Positions 1 through 9,344 of a stretch of 64,000 bases of DNA are shown piece by piece (positions within the stretch are counted from its first letter, which is position 1; each line of letters begins with the position of its first letter). Origin of the DNA: Selaginella moellendorffii (taxonomy: Eukaryota > Streptophyta > Lycopodiopsida > Selaginellales > Selaginellaceae); assembly GCF_000143415.4 (NCBI RefSeq), contig NW_003314265.1:1384446-1448445 (forward strand), in the 5' to 3' direction. The notes below the pieces were generated by a model, which made no database searches, was not told the origin of the DNA, and saw only the letters and a list, made by a program, of their open reading frames with translations. The position numbers and the translations under genes are program-made.

Positions 1-524
1 CTCAAGCCTTCCGGAATGGATCAGCTCTTTTACAACACTTTGCACCTCTTCTGTTTGTTCTCTCCACCATCTCTGGAAAAACGCCTGAAACTCGAGAAAA
101 TTACTGCTGGATTCTCAAAGAAAGAAATAGAGAGATAAGAATCAATGCAAGTACCTGCTCGACATACACGAATTTTCGATCCGGATTACTCGTCAGGTAC
201 ATGAGAATGCTATCGAGAATGTACTGGACTCCAGCTTCCTGTCAATCGCTAGGTTATTCCCCCAATTTCTTGCCGCGGATGATCCGAAAATCCAGCGAAA
301 GAGCTGGATTCACGCAGAAAACACACCTGGATGGTATTGTTGGATCCAATGTAGTACTGATCCACAGTCTTGAGCCATCCGACATCATCGTGCGTGTGTG
401 GGACGAGATGGACGTTGATCTTGCCGGCGACAATGCCGGCCGTGGTGTTGTACCTCTTGCTCGCGCCCAGCTCCGCGATCGCCAGGAAGACGAGGATGGT
501 CAAGAGGGAGCGGCCGCCCGCCAT
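1..524 (-). CDS. Alpha-mannosidase, GH38 (N-terminal part, runs off window)
   Basis: Glycoside hydrolase 38, the vacuolar/lysosomal type that trims mannose from N-glycans. Three exons can be read: 524-327, 238-155 and 84-1, each ending in frame at GT/AG sites with introns of 70 and 88 bp. The start ATG at 524 opens a signal peptide (hydrophobic LLTILVFLAIAELGA), followed by HLVPHTHDDVGW, the GH38 N-terminal motif whose His and Asp bind the catalytic zinc, and by LKTVDQYYIGSNNTIQ, typical of the lysosomal class. Exons 2 and 3 continue with SILMYLTSNPDRKFVYVEQ and FFQRWWREQTEEVQ. Both later exons are 28 codons long. The remainder (family proteins are about 1000 residues) lies outside the window. 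It is divergent from the PPR gene at 776. The family call is firm; vacuolar location is inferred from the family and the signal peptide. Confidence 0.93.
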
Positions 525-775
525 AGCCAAAATCTCAAACCCCGAAAGGAAAACGTTCTTTTGCCATAGGCGACTCTGTTGTCATATACACCAGACGCTG
601 GAACATTCCATAATCCAAATGGTGCGACCCGAGCCGTCCATCGCCTGACGATTCGTCGTCTATCCTGGCCGTCGCATCGAACAATGGATGGAAAGCACTA
701 TAGCTTGTCCGCTTTGCTTGACTGGATATCGACATTCTTGGCGCATTCTATCCGAGACTAGGGCATGACTTGTTG

Positions 776-2461
776 ATGCGATCGATCACCCGGCGCTTCT
801 CCGGACAGGACGATCCCGCACTAGCGCTGGTCCAGGGCTTGAAATCTTGCGGCTGCGCGCAAGATTTGGAGGCGCTACACGCCGGCATTCTTGGATCCGA
901 GCATTGCCACGACAGGTTTGTGTGCAATCACTTGATCGAGGCGTATGGCCGCTGCGGGCTACCCGGAAGAGCGCGCGAGGTCTTGGATGGGATTCGCAAT
1001 GCGAATCTCCACTCGTGGAACATCATGGTCCAGGCATATGCACAGAACGGGCTTGTGGAGGAGGCCAGATCGCTGTTTGGATCGATGCCGCGGCGGGATT
1101 TCATCTCCTGGGGAAGCGTGATGAACGCTCACGCGCAGGCTGGGGATTTTGGATCGTGCCTGGAGGTCTTTCGCAGGTGCCCACAGCTGGATGTGGTCGC
1201 GTGTAGCTCGATGCTCGCAGCGTATGCCCAGGCAGGGCATCTGGAAGAAGCAAAGGCATTGTTTGAGAGGATGGAATCCAGGAATGCGGTGTCTTGGGCG
1301 GCTCTGATAGCTGCTCACGATCAACAGAAGAACTGCGAGCACGCAGAGATAATTCTAATCCTGATGCCGGAGCATAGCTTTCCGGCCTGGAACAGTGCTA
1401 TGACCGTCTATGCCCATGCCGGGCATCTCTCCAAGGCCAAGAGTTTGTTCGACGAGATGCCCGAGAGGAACTTGATCATCTGGACGCTGCTGCTTGGCTG
1501 CTATGCTCGAAACGGTGAAGTTGGACTGGCCAGAGGCGCTCACGCGAGGATGCCAGAGTGGGACGTGGTTTCCAACGATGCAATGCTCACGGCACTGGTC
1601 TTGGCTGGAAGCTCGTATCTAGCGGAGGCCAAGGAGATGTTCGTGAGATTGGAGGAGCGGAGCTTGGTGTCGTGGAACGTCATGGTTTCAGCGGTTTCAC
1701 AGAGCGATCAAGTGGATGCTGCGAGAACGATGTTTGATAGAATGCCACAGTGGGTCGTTTCTTCGTGGAACATCATGGTTTCAGGCTACACTCACGCTGG
1801 TCGCCTGGATGAAGCAGTGTCTATGTTCCAGAGCATGCCGGGGCGAGACCAGCTCTCCTGGAACGCCATAGTCACGGCATTTACTCAGCTCGACTGCTCG
1901 AAAGAGTTTCTTACGCTCTTCCATCTAATGCCGGTGTGGAACCTGGTGACTTTCACTTGTGCTATGGGAGTATATGCGCTGAAGGGTGACACCGAAACGG
2001 CCCTGAGCATATTTGTCAACATGCCACAGCAAGATTCGACTTCGTGGACTGCCATCATCGGAGGCTTTGCTCAGAACGGGCAGTTTGATAAAGCTCTGGA
2101 GCTTCTGTCTCTCATGAGCTCCGAAGGCGTCGAGGCAGACGAGGTGACGTTCATAGGTGTTCTTCTGGCATGCAGTCACCGGGGATTGATCGAACAAACT
2201 TGCAAGCAGTTCCAGTCCATGATTGTGGACTATGGAGTGCGGCCGATGTTACGGCACTATCACTGTGTGATTGACGGATTTGCTCGAGCAGGCCGGATAG
2301 AAGTCGCTGAAGAACTTCTTGAGTCGATGCCTTTCATGCCGAGTGAAGCAGCATGGATGAGTTTACTGGGTGCATGCAACGTACAAGGGGATGAGAAACG
2401 AGTTCTAAGTAAAGGTTTACTGTCAAGCAATTACGTTGGTGATCACGACTATGAGGTGTAG
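776..2461 (+). CDS. PLS-class pentatricopeptide repeat protein, intronless
   Basis: Predicted organellar RNA-binding PPR protein of 561 residues in a single exon. The first in-frame ATG is at 776; the upstream TTG codons are not expected starts. Repeats such as YGRCGLPGRAREVLDGI, WNIMVQAYAQNGLVEEA and WTAIIGGFAQNGQFDKALEL run through most of the length, many of the short S/L type with the SWN/SWT signature, so this is a PLS rather than a P protein. Near the C terminus HYHCVIDGFARAGRIEVAEE and WMSLLGACNVQGDEKR match the last repeat and the beginning of an E motif; the protein then ends without E+ or DYW domains. No obvious transit peptide can be judged by eye. PLS proteins of this kind usually act in plastid or mitochondrial C-to-U editing; the target is unknown. 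Confidence 0.9.
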   Translation: MRSITRRFSGQDDPALALVQGLKSCGCAQDLEALHAGILGSEHCHDRFVCNHLIEAYGRCGLPGRAREVLDGIRNANLHSWNIMVQAYAQNGLVEEARSLFGSMPRRDFISWGSVMNAHAQAGDFGSCLEVFRRCPQLDVVACSSMLAAYAQAGHLEEAKALFERMESRNAVSWAALIAAHDQQKNCEHAEIILILMPEHSFPAWNSAMTVYAHAGHLSKAKSLFDEMPERNLIIWTLLLGCYARNGEVGLARGAHARMPEWDVVSNDAMLTALVLAGSSYLAEAKEMFVRLEERSLVSWNVMVSAVSQSDQVDAARTMFDRMPQWVVSSWNIMVSGYTHAGRLDEAVSMFQSMPGRDQLSWNAIVTAFTQLDCSKEFLTLFHLMPVWNLVTFTCAMGVYALKGDTETALSIFVNMPQQDSTSWTAIIGGFAQNGQFDKALELLSLMSSEGVEADEVTFIGVLLACSHRGLIEQTCKQFQSMIVDYGVRPMLRHYHCVIDGFARAGRIEVAEELLESMPFMPSEAAWMSLLGACNVQGDEKRVLSKGLLSSNYVGDHDYEV

Positions 2462-2626
2462 CGATGGAAGCAAAAGCAGGTACTGTTGAATTTATCTGAG
2501 TCGTTAATAACCTTTTGATCTGATCATACAGGTGGAGTTTCTAAGTTCTCAGGCCATTTTTCTAGTAGCCTTCGAGCCTTTACTGCGGTAAGCAAAGCAG
2601 GCAGCTGTTTTCTTATTTCTTCCAAC

Positions 2627-5191
2627 TTATCTAGCTTCGATTGACAGTGAAACTGGAGCGATAACTGAGACGTTGGCTGAAGGTGCACGCTGTTGCTGGT
2701 AATAAAACTGAAAATCCAGCGGAGGCTCTGGAACATCGCAAGGCCCATCAAGCATTTGCAAAACTCTGCTGATCGAAGGCCTGACCGATGGACTATCTTG
2801 GATGCACCACAGCGCAACCTTAAACAGCGTCTCTACAAGAGGTAAAATCTCCACACGACGTACCGTCTCGTCCACTATATCTAAAAGCCTTCCTGCCTTG
2901 AACTCGTTCACAGCCCACATTGGGAAGTACCAGTCGAGAGCATTCCCGGACGATGCAAGCTTGCCTGGGTCGATGTTCCTTCTTCCACTGATCAACTCGA
3001 GCAGCACCATTCCATAGCTGTAAACGTCACACTTCTTGGTGGCTATGGAGTTAAGAAGCCACTCGGGGGCCAGGTAGCCGGGAGTTCCTCGCACCCCAGT
3101 CACAACCTGTGTGATGTCCTTGCCCGTCAGCAGCTTGGACATCCCAAAGTCGGACACTTTGGCTGTGAAGTCCTCGTCCAGAAGTATGTTTTGCGGTTTT
3201 ATATCCAAATGCATGATTGGATCTCTACACTCTTCGTGCAGATAAGCGAGCCCTCTCGCAGTTCCAAGAGCAATCTTGCAGCGGCTCTCCCAGCTCAAGC
3301 TCCTTTTGCCGCTGTCGAAAAGCCACTGATCCAAGGAACCATTTGCTACGTGCTCGTACACCAGCAACCTCGACGAGCCATGCACGCAGTAGCCGCAGAG
3401 CCGGACGATATTCACGTGACTGATGGTCCCCAGCGACACTACCTCGGCTACAAACTGCTTGTGACCACCATGGCCGCCACCCGTCTCAAGAGCTTTCACG
3501 GCCAACCGTGTCCCGTTCGCGAGCACTCCAGCATACACGGAGCCAAAGCCGCCGGATCCCAGCTTCTGCGTGAAACCTCTCGTCGCCACCTTGAGAGTTT
3601 TGTACGAGAACCTGTGAGGCGTGGCACCAGGCATGGAATTGAGCAGGGCCTTCATCGTCATCTCCTCCTCCTTGAGCCTCCTTCGCTTCCGGAGTCCAAG
3701 GACACAGGCACCCAAGGCGACTACCACTGCAATCGCAGAGGCAACAGCAATTCCGGCAAGCTTTGCAGCTCGTTGAGCATTATTGTTTCCAGGCTTCAGG
3801 ACAATGCTGCCACTCTCGAGCTTGAGATGGGCGGAGTACTGCACCGCAGCAGTGGCATCAAAGTCCAAGCTTCCCAGGATGTCCTTGACGAAGTAGCAGC
3901 CGCTCGAGTTCTTGCTATAGAAGACCGCGGCACAGGAGCAGTTTGCCTTGCACATATTCAGGCACTTGTCCAGGGGCGACACCATATCCGGCTGGAGCAG
4001 CTTGTTCGGGAAATACGAGACTCCCAGGAAATCCTGCAAAGGGGCCTCTGATCTAGCGGAACACGTCTCAGCAGTGATGAAAGGTGGTGGCGATGGACAA
4101 GCGGTGCTCGAGTCTACTTCATACCGCCCAGTGGCTCTCGAGAGGCACTTGCAAGGAGCCGAGCCTCGAGACTGGCACATACCATATCGACCGCAGGCGA
4201 GAGGAGTCGGACAAACTTTATCTTGCACCAGGGACTCCCAGCTAAAGTCCGCCTTCCACGAGCCCGAGCTCGAGTCGAAGCCATACGATACAAGATCGCC
4301 GGTGTGCTCGAGGCGGAGGAACCTCAACTCCAAGCTGGTGTCGATGAACGGGAAGTGGACTCTCCGAGGAGCCGAGCACGGCAGCAAGCCAGACGCGGCC
4401 GTGGAGTTATCCTTGGCCTCGTACTCGAGCACATAGTCGGCACCGGAGAACGAGAACACGGCGTGGTACGAGGGACACTCGTGGAGAACCGTGCTAAGCT
4501 GCCTCTTCACGACGGTGCTCTGCATGGTCGAGATGCTATAAGCTTGCGGCGCCACCATCGCGTCCGAGGACCTCAAGTAGAGAGCCAGTCCGCTCACCTC
4601 GACGCTCGTCACGAACAGGCCCTCGACCATGCTCGACTTGTCGGAGCTCGCCACCAGCTTGCTGCCAGTCCGGAACCTCTGGCCGGGCATGAGAACGTCG
4701 ACCGGATCGTCGAAAGTTTGCCACAGCGTTGCGTCTTGATCGTCGAAGAGCCGTAAGTTGCCGTCCTCGGTGAGCTCCATGCCGCGGATCCCGAGCTTGA
4801 AGGGACTCCAGACGCGCTGGTTCTGCGAGTCGACGAGCCGCATCTCGCCGCTGAGGATCTGGATGGCGGCGTTGCTCGAGACTGGGGAGTTCCGGTTCGC
4901 GGTCCAGATGGGAACCGCCTGGTTGGTGTGGACTCCCAGCATCACCGAGAGGTAGAAGCCGCCGGTGCTGTTCAAGTCGAGGAAGGCGAGGCACAGCGTG
5001 CTGTTGTCGCTCGAGATTGGATGGCCGCGACCGTCCACCACTTGGCGAAAGCTTCCATATTCCATTCCGGCTGGGATCGTCCTCAAGCTCCCATTGTTGA
5101 ACACCTTCCAATCGTGATCCCATTCGTAACGAGCCGGGGATGCGATGGTCGCAAGAAGAAGAACAAGAACAAAAAGAAGAAGTGGTGCCAT
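2627..5191 (-). CDS. G-type lectin S-receptor-like Ser/Thr kinase (SD2-5-like)
   Basis: Intronless 854-residue plasma-membrane receptor kinase. The ATG at 5191 gives a signal peptide (residues 1-20). A bulb-type lectin domain spans about 60-170, a Cys-rich EGF-like segment about 328-350 (ACGRYGMCQS), a PAN-like domain about 388-458 with paired cysteines, one transmembrane helix about 477-499 (GIAVASAIAVVVALGACVLG) followed by an RKRRR stop-transfer, and a kinase domain about 541-815. Kinase motifs visible: Gly loop GSGGFGSVYAGV, catalytic loop HLDIKPQNILLD and DFGMSKLL. The catalytic loop reads HLD rather than HRD, so this is a non-RD kinase, as in the SD2-5 group often linked to immune perception. 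It is convergent with the PPR gene ending at 2461. Ligand and pathway cannot be inferred. Confidence 0.93.
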   Translation of the reverse strand: MAPLLLFVLVLLLATIASPARYEWDHDWKVFNNGSLRTIPAGMEYGSFRQVVDGRGHPISSDNSTLCLAFLDLNSTGGFYLSVMLGVHTNQAVPIWTANRNSPVSSNAAIQILSGEMRLVDSQNQRVWSPFKLGIRGMELTEDGNLRLFDDQDATLWQTFDDPVDVLMPGQRFRTGSKLVASSDKSSMVEGLFVTSVEVSGLALYLRSSDAMVAPQAYSISTMQSTVVKRQLSTVLHECPSYHAVFSFSGADYVLEYEAKDNSTAASGLLPCSAPRRVHFPFIDTSLELRFLRLEHTGDLVSYGFDSSSGSWKADFSWESLVQDKVCPTPLACGRYGMCQSRGSAPCKCLSRATGRYEVDSSTACPSPPPFITAETCSARSEAPLQDFLGVSYFPNKLLQPDMVSPLDKCLNMCKANCSCAAVFYSKNSSGCYFVKDILGSLDFDATAAVQYSAHLKLESGSIVLKPGNNNAQRAAKLAGIAVASAIAVVVALGACVLGLRKRRRLKEEEMTMKALLNSMPGATPHRFSYKTLKVATRGFTQKLGSGGFGSVYAGVLANGTRLAVKALETGGGHGGHKQFVAEVVSLGTISHVNIVRLCGYCVHGSSRLLVYEHVANGSLDQWLFDSGKRSLSWESRCKIALGTARGLAYLHEECRDPIMHLDIKPQNILLDEDFTAKVSDFGMSKLLTGKDITQVVTGVRGTPGYLAPEWLLNSIATKKCDVYSYGMVLLELISGRRNIDPGKLASSGNALDWYFPMWAVNEFKAGRLLDIVDETVRRVEILPLVETLFKVALWCIQDSPSVRPSISRVLQMLDGPCDVPEPPLDFQFYYQQQRAPSANVSVIAPVSLSIEAR

Positions 5192-5532
5192 CACTGTGGC
5201 AAAGCGCGAAGAAAAAGAAGAAGAAGAAGTGCTGCCATCACCGTGGCTCTTTCAGAGGTCTGTAAAGCTTGAGTAATTTTCTCCTTTTGGACTGTGATCA
5301 CAAGATTGCGAGAGAGCTCCAACTTTGGATGACTTTGTGGACCGGGGAAGTCAAGCTTTTGGACCACAGATGCAAGGGCTTCCAGAGATTTAAGCTTGAC
5401 TTGACAAAAGTGGTGCTGTGATCAAATGTATGAGCTCTAGTGATCTGATCAAACAGTGGGCCTCGAGTTGATTCCTTTGCATGCAACGTACAACTTTGCT
5501 ACTTCTTTGCGAATTACAATATTGTCAAACAT

Positions 5533-6367
5533 CTATGTGCCCAGAGTCGTGATCATGGCGACAACGAGGACGAGCACCAGAAGCTGTGGCGATGGAAGCA
5601 GCCAGGTACCCTCTGCGGGGAAAACCAAATGTTAGGATACTTTGCTTTTAGAACACTTTGAGATTCTTCACTATTTTGGAATAGGACTGGTGGTGGCGGC
5701 GGAGGTTCAATCTTTGGGTTGATTCCAAGCCCCAAATCCTGGCATCCCATGCCAACTTGGCCTGCATGGTTATTCGTCGCGCATTGATATGTCCATTAAC
5801 ACCTTTGAAACTTTAGAACTTACAGTCTCTAAAGCACATTCCCGACGTAGAGTTCAGCAGGTTTCTGTATCCCTTGCGACACACGCAAGTGTACGCCAAG
5901 CTCAACTTTTGTGATATGCAGTCCCCACCCTCGCCACAGATGAAAGGGATCAAACAAGCTGCCGGAAACGATCAGAGCAAATCTGGGCGAGGAATCGCGA
6001 GCGCTTACGACTGATTGAGAAATTTGGGGGTGGTGCTGGGGTACTGGGATCCACTCCATCGCAGCTCATCCTGAAGTCGCCTGGATTGAGGTGTGGAATT
6101 AAAGCTACCGGACTACGTGAATCTTACACTTTGGCATTCCACAGGGGAGATATGGCGAGCCCAGAAAGTTGGTCCATCCTTCGCTGCATTTGCAGACACC
6201 GTCCTGAAAGTTACCCTGCTGACAGTCTATTGTAGCATCCGCGATCGATGGAGCTGTGTATTCAAGAGATTTAGAGGAGTCAAGATTTCAACAAAAAGCA
6301 TTCACGGACTTGGAGATGCCAAGATTGACGCGAGCGCGAAAAAAGAGAGCTTCACAAATATTTCCAT
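5533..6367 (-). CDS. Secreted EGF-like protein with GPI-type tail, copy A
   Basis: Small cysteine-rich extracellular protein of 186 residues. My model has six exons: 6367-6310, 6253-6128, 6080-6009, 5958-5824, 5761-5672 and 5612-5533, all phase 1. The order is signal peptide, a half-EGF segment (CKCSEGWTNFLGSPYLPC), CDFRMSCDGVDP, a Pro-rich linker, a full EGF-like module (CGEGGDC then YTCVCRKGYRNLLN), a third Cys cluster (GMGCQDLGLGINP), a Pro stretch and a hydrophobic C terminus ending at 5533 that fits a GPI-anchor signal. The layout resembles a plant family annotated as neurogenic locus notch-like or delta-like; function unknown. Relative to copy B, exon 1 is split by a 56-bp insert that must be spliced with a weak donor (GTCCGT) to keep the frame, and the exon-3 acceptor has moved 3 bp. 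If that intron is not real, copy A is broken in its signal region. Confidence 0.72.
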
Positions 6368-6509
6368 GTTCATCGATTTGGAACGCCCTTGCGGATGTTA
6401 TGTTGCAGCTGGCGGACTCAACAAGAGCAAACAAATTTTAACCTCTAAATTTAAAATATTAATTAATTCTGGACTATGTTTAATTTACTGCTAGCTCAAT
6501 TTTACTATT

Positions 6510-6893
6510 AACAGCGAGAGCACCGGTTTTCATTTCAGCAGGTAGAAAAGAGTGTAGCTACGAAATGTAGCGCTGCTAGCCAGAGAGCTTAGTTTCTCTA
6601 GCAGTGGCAATCACACCTTAATCTAACAAACGAGGTACCAATTGCTGATCCCTCCCGGATCTTCAGAGCCACACAGGTGCAGAAGTCTCTTATATACTTT
6701 TTCTCCTCGAGCACAAACGTTTTGATGATCAGGTGTGAACTTTTAGACTCCTGGTCAAGAATGCGGCGTAACTCTAATCCGGTGCTGAAAAGGTATGGCG
6801 ATGTACTTCAAAGATCTCATGCTAGATTTCTTTTGTTTTCTTTGAGACAGGTCGTTTAAGTCGGTTACAGCGCGTAAGTGTGTGTTCTTCGAA
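6510..6893 (+). pseudogene. Decayed copy of the thylakoid-lumen-type gene at 8058
   Basis: This stretch aligns with exon 1 to exon 5 of the intact gene at 8058-8855. The transit-peptide region is recognisable (ACGAAATGTAGCGCTGCTAG near 6560), then a few bases of exon 2 (GGTACCAATTGCT near 6634) are joined directly to the end of exon 3 (GATCTTCAGAGCC near 6657). Exon 4 and exon 5 remnants follow, with in-frame stops and a shortened exon 4, and the last exon is absent. The region cannot encode the protein. It lies divergently beside EGF-like copy A, exactly as the intact gene lies beside copy B. Confidence 0.8.
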
Positions 6894-7089
6894 GAAATTG
6901 AGCCCCAATTAGTTTGGATGACATTGTGGGCCATGAAAGCCAAACTACAAAAGAAATCATGGAAAGGCTTCGGCTCGACTTGACAAAAAATGGTGCTGTG
7001 TAATAAAATGGATGAGCTCGAGCGATGAAACAAGCCACGATCATGGAGTTCAAGACGATTCCTCGCTACTTCAAATTATTGTCAAACAG

Positions 7090-7892
7090 CTATATGCCCA
7101 GAAGAGTTGTGATCATGGTGACAAGGAGCACAAGCACTAAAAGGGATGGCGATGGAAGCAGCCAGGTACCCTCTGCAGGAATAAGCAAATGTTAGAATGC
7201 TTTGCCTAGACCACTTTTATCTTCACTATTTTGGAATGGGACTGGTGGTGGTGGCGACAGCGGTTCAATCGTTGGGTTGATTCCAAGCACCAAATTCTGG
7301 CATCCTTCGCCAAGTTGGCCTGCATGGCCCTTAATATGTCCGTCAACCTTTGGAACTTGACAACTTACAGTCTCGAAAGCACACTCCCGACGTAAGATTC
7401 AGCAGGTTTCTGTATCCGTTGCGACACACACAAGTGTAGGCGAGGCTCAGTCCTTGTGATATGCAGTCTCCACCCTCGCCACAGATGGAAGGGATCAAAC
7501 AAGCTGCTAGAGAAACGATCATCAAAGCACAAATGGCACGAGCGCTTACGACTGAATGAGATATTTGGGGTTGGTGGCGGGGAGCCGGGATCCACTCCAT
7601 CGCAGCTCATTTTAAAGTCGCCTGGATTGAGCAAAGAAGAGATAAAGCTCGAGGCACAAAGCATAGGTACATGATCCTTACACTTTGGTATTCCACAGGG
7701 GAGATAGGGCGAGCCCAGAATGTTGGTCCATCCTTCGCTGCATTTGCAGATACCGATAGGGAAGGTGCCCACGTCCTGGAAGTCGCCCATCTGACAGTCG
7801 ATTGTGGCGTCCGCGTTCGATGGAGCTGCGCAATTCAAGAGACACATTGGAGCTGCTAACATGACAAAAGCGAGCTTCACAGATATCTCCAT
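7090..7892 (-). CDS. Secreted EGF-like protein with GPI-type tail, copy B
   Basis: Paralogue of copy A, 198 residues. Exons: 7892-7682, 7621-7550, 7506-7369, 7319-7227 and 7172-7090; all four introns are phase 1 and 43-60 bp long with GT-AG ends. It begins with a signal peptide (MEISVKLAFVMLAAPMCLL). Cysteine modules follow in the order CKCSEGWTNILGSPYLPC, CDFKMSCDGVDP, CLIPSICGEGGDC plus YTCVCRNGYRNLLN, and QLGEGCQNLVLGINP. A Pro-rich spacer and a hydrophobic tail (LLVLVLLVTMITTLLGI) suggest a GPI anchor at the cell surface. Compared with copy A it keeps nine more residues in the first module and has an uninterrupted exon 1, so it is the safer gene model. Its start codon is 165 bp from that of the divergent lumen-type gene. 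The plant notch-like family is a resemblance only; no function is known to me. Confidence 0.85.
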
Positions 7893-8057
7893 GTTGATCG
7901 AATTGGATCTTGAAAGAACGCCCTTGCGATGTTATGCTGCAGCTGGCGGACTCAACTAGACTAAGCTAAAGATTATAGCCTCCTAATTAACAAAATTTAG
8001 GTCAATTACTTTAATATATTCTCTTGCAACGTGGAAGGATAACAGGATTTGGCGAGA

Positions 8058-9010
8058 ATGGCTATGGCGGCGGCAACTATGGAGGCACGCCACAGTGAAA
8101 TTCGCCAGTTTTCACTCCAGCAGGCAGACAAAAATGTCTCTACGAAATGCAGCGCTGCTAGCCGGAGATTGAGCTTAGTTTCACTCGCAGTGGCCATCAC
8201 AGCTTGCTCGCAGAAGATCGACACGGCCCAAGCATTTTCTTTGGGGACTTGTGAGAAGCTTATATACTTCTTCTTTAGAGTTTTTGCATGATAGAGATCT
8301 TTAAATTGTTGTTCCAGCAGGACCAAAGGAATGGCTCAAACAACAGAAGAAACGAACAGCAGATTTTTTGCTGGTACCAATTGCTCGCTCACGAGAACGT
8401 TTGGAGAGTGCGTTTCTTCTTTTCAGTTAAGTCAATCTCTTTCTTCGTGCTCCAAGATTTTCATGTAAATTTGCAGGTTCGTCAAATCCATTAGAAGCGG
8501 GAAATCTCATCAGGATTGCTGCTCGTGATTGCATCCCCGTGGAAGCTGGATCAATCTTGGATCTTCAGAGCCGCACAGGTGTAGAGGTCTCTTACAAACT
8601 TTTCTTATTACTCTCTCTTTCTCAAGTACAAAACTTCCATTTTGATGATCAGGTGTGTACATTTAGACTCCTTGTCAAGAATGCGGCGTCTTTGCTCGAT
8701 AACTCTGATCCAGTTAAGATCAAGGCCTACTTGGCATTGGAAAATCTGATAAGGTATGGCTATGTACTTGAAAGATCTCATCCTAGATTTCTAAGTTTTC
8801 TTTAAGACAGGTCATTCACGTATTTAGATGAGTCTGTGACAGCCCCTACTTCATCGTAAGTGTGTGTTCCTTGCATTTTTTAGATTACGTATAGTTTAAG
8901 TTTACTCGTCTTTGTTGAACAGGACTGAAGTAGCAAATGCTTTCGAGCTTACATACGCTGCACTAAGCACATTCGAAGCAGGAATTCGGGCCTGTCTTGG
9001 CATTGCATAA
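8058..9010 (+). CDS. Putative thylakoid-lumen protein, six exons, family not named
   Basis: Predicted 212-residue chloroplast protein. Exons: 8058-8250, 8318-8425, 8477-8580, 8653-8753, 8811-8855 and 8923-9010; frames join at every GT-AG junction. The N terminus looks like a bipartite transit peptide: a Ser/Ala-rich stroma-targeting part, then a hydrophobic stretch preceded by RR (SRRLSLVSLAVAITA) and an AQA cleavage site before FSLG. An RR pair ahead of the hydrophobic core would suit the twin-arginine route. The mature part starts with SGPKEWLKQQKKRTADFLL and continues with helical segments such as NLIRIAARDCIPVEAGSIL, TFRLLVKNAASLLDNSDPVK and YLALENLIRSFTYLDESV, compatible with a small helical lumen protein. 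I cannot name the family. The start is the first ATG in frame; an I-box-like GATAA lies near 8038. Confidence 0.78.
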
Positions 9011-9147
9011 ATCTTATGTAGAAATTCAAAGATTTCACAAGTATAAACTTTGTTGAACAGGAGAAAATGCTTTCGAGCTTACATACGCTGCAACTAGAAG
9101 TATAAGAACTATTATATGAAGCTCATGGATAACAAACTGTAAGTAGC

Positions 9148-9218
9148 TGCACTGCCCGGGAATCGAACCCGGGTCTGTTCCGTGGCAGGGAACTATTCTA
9201 CCACTAGACCAGCAGTGC
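9148..9218 (-). tRNA. tRNA-Gly (anticodon GCC)
   Basis: Read on the minus strand, this 71-nt segment folds as a standard cloverleaf. The 7-bp acceptor stem GCACTGC/GCAGTGC is closed with discriminator A, the D arm is GGTCTAGTGGTAGAAT, the anticodon loop is CTGCCAC with anticodon GCC, and the T arm is CCGGGTTCGATTCCCGG. CCA is not encoded and there is no intron, as expected for a nuclear gene. It lies between the lumen-type gene and the calcineurin B-like gene. Confidence 0.97.
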
Positions 9219-9344
9219 TTTAGTTGGATGATCTAGCTTACAATCGTTCCACAAACCCTAACCTGGCATATTCTTGGATAGGATGTACCTTTTTAGCGAA
9301 TCCCATATATATAGAACGAGAGAAGATTAGGGCTCTTCCATTGG

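Larger units (their letters stand above)
5292..8860. repeat. Tandem duplication of an EGF-like gene / lumen-protein gene pair
   Basis: Copy 1 (about 5292-6893) and copy 2 (about 6900-8860) share order and sequence: a 3' flank with the block TGGATGAC(T/A)TTGTGG (5331, 6916), a minus-strand EGF-like gene, its short divergent promoter and a plus-strand lumen-type gene. Exons, introns and flanks all align, so this is a genomic duplication rather than retroposition. In copy 1 the lumen-type gene has decayed. A second, tiny duplication follows the intact lumen-type gene: the start of its last exon plus the preceding acceptor (8911-8972) is repeated imperfectly at 9050-9107. Confidence 0.85.

Noticed and set aside
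3191-4051. 286-codon plus-strand frame opposite the lectin receptor kinase
   Set aside because: Antisense shadow of a GC-rich coding exon; no domain and no independent start context.
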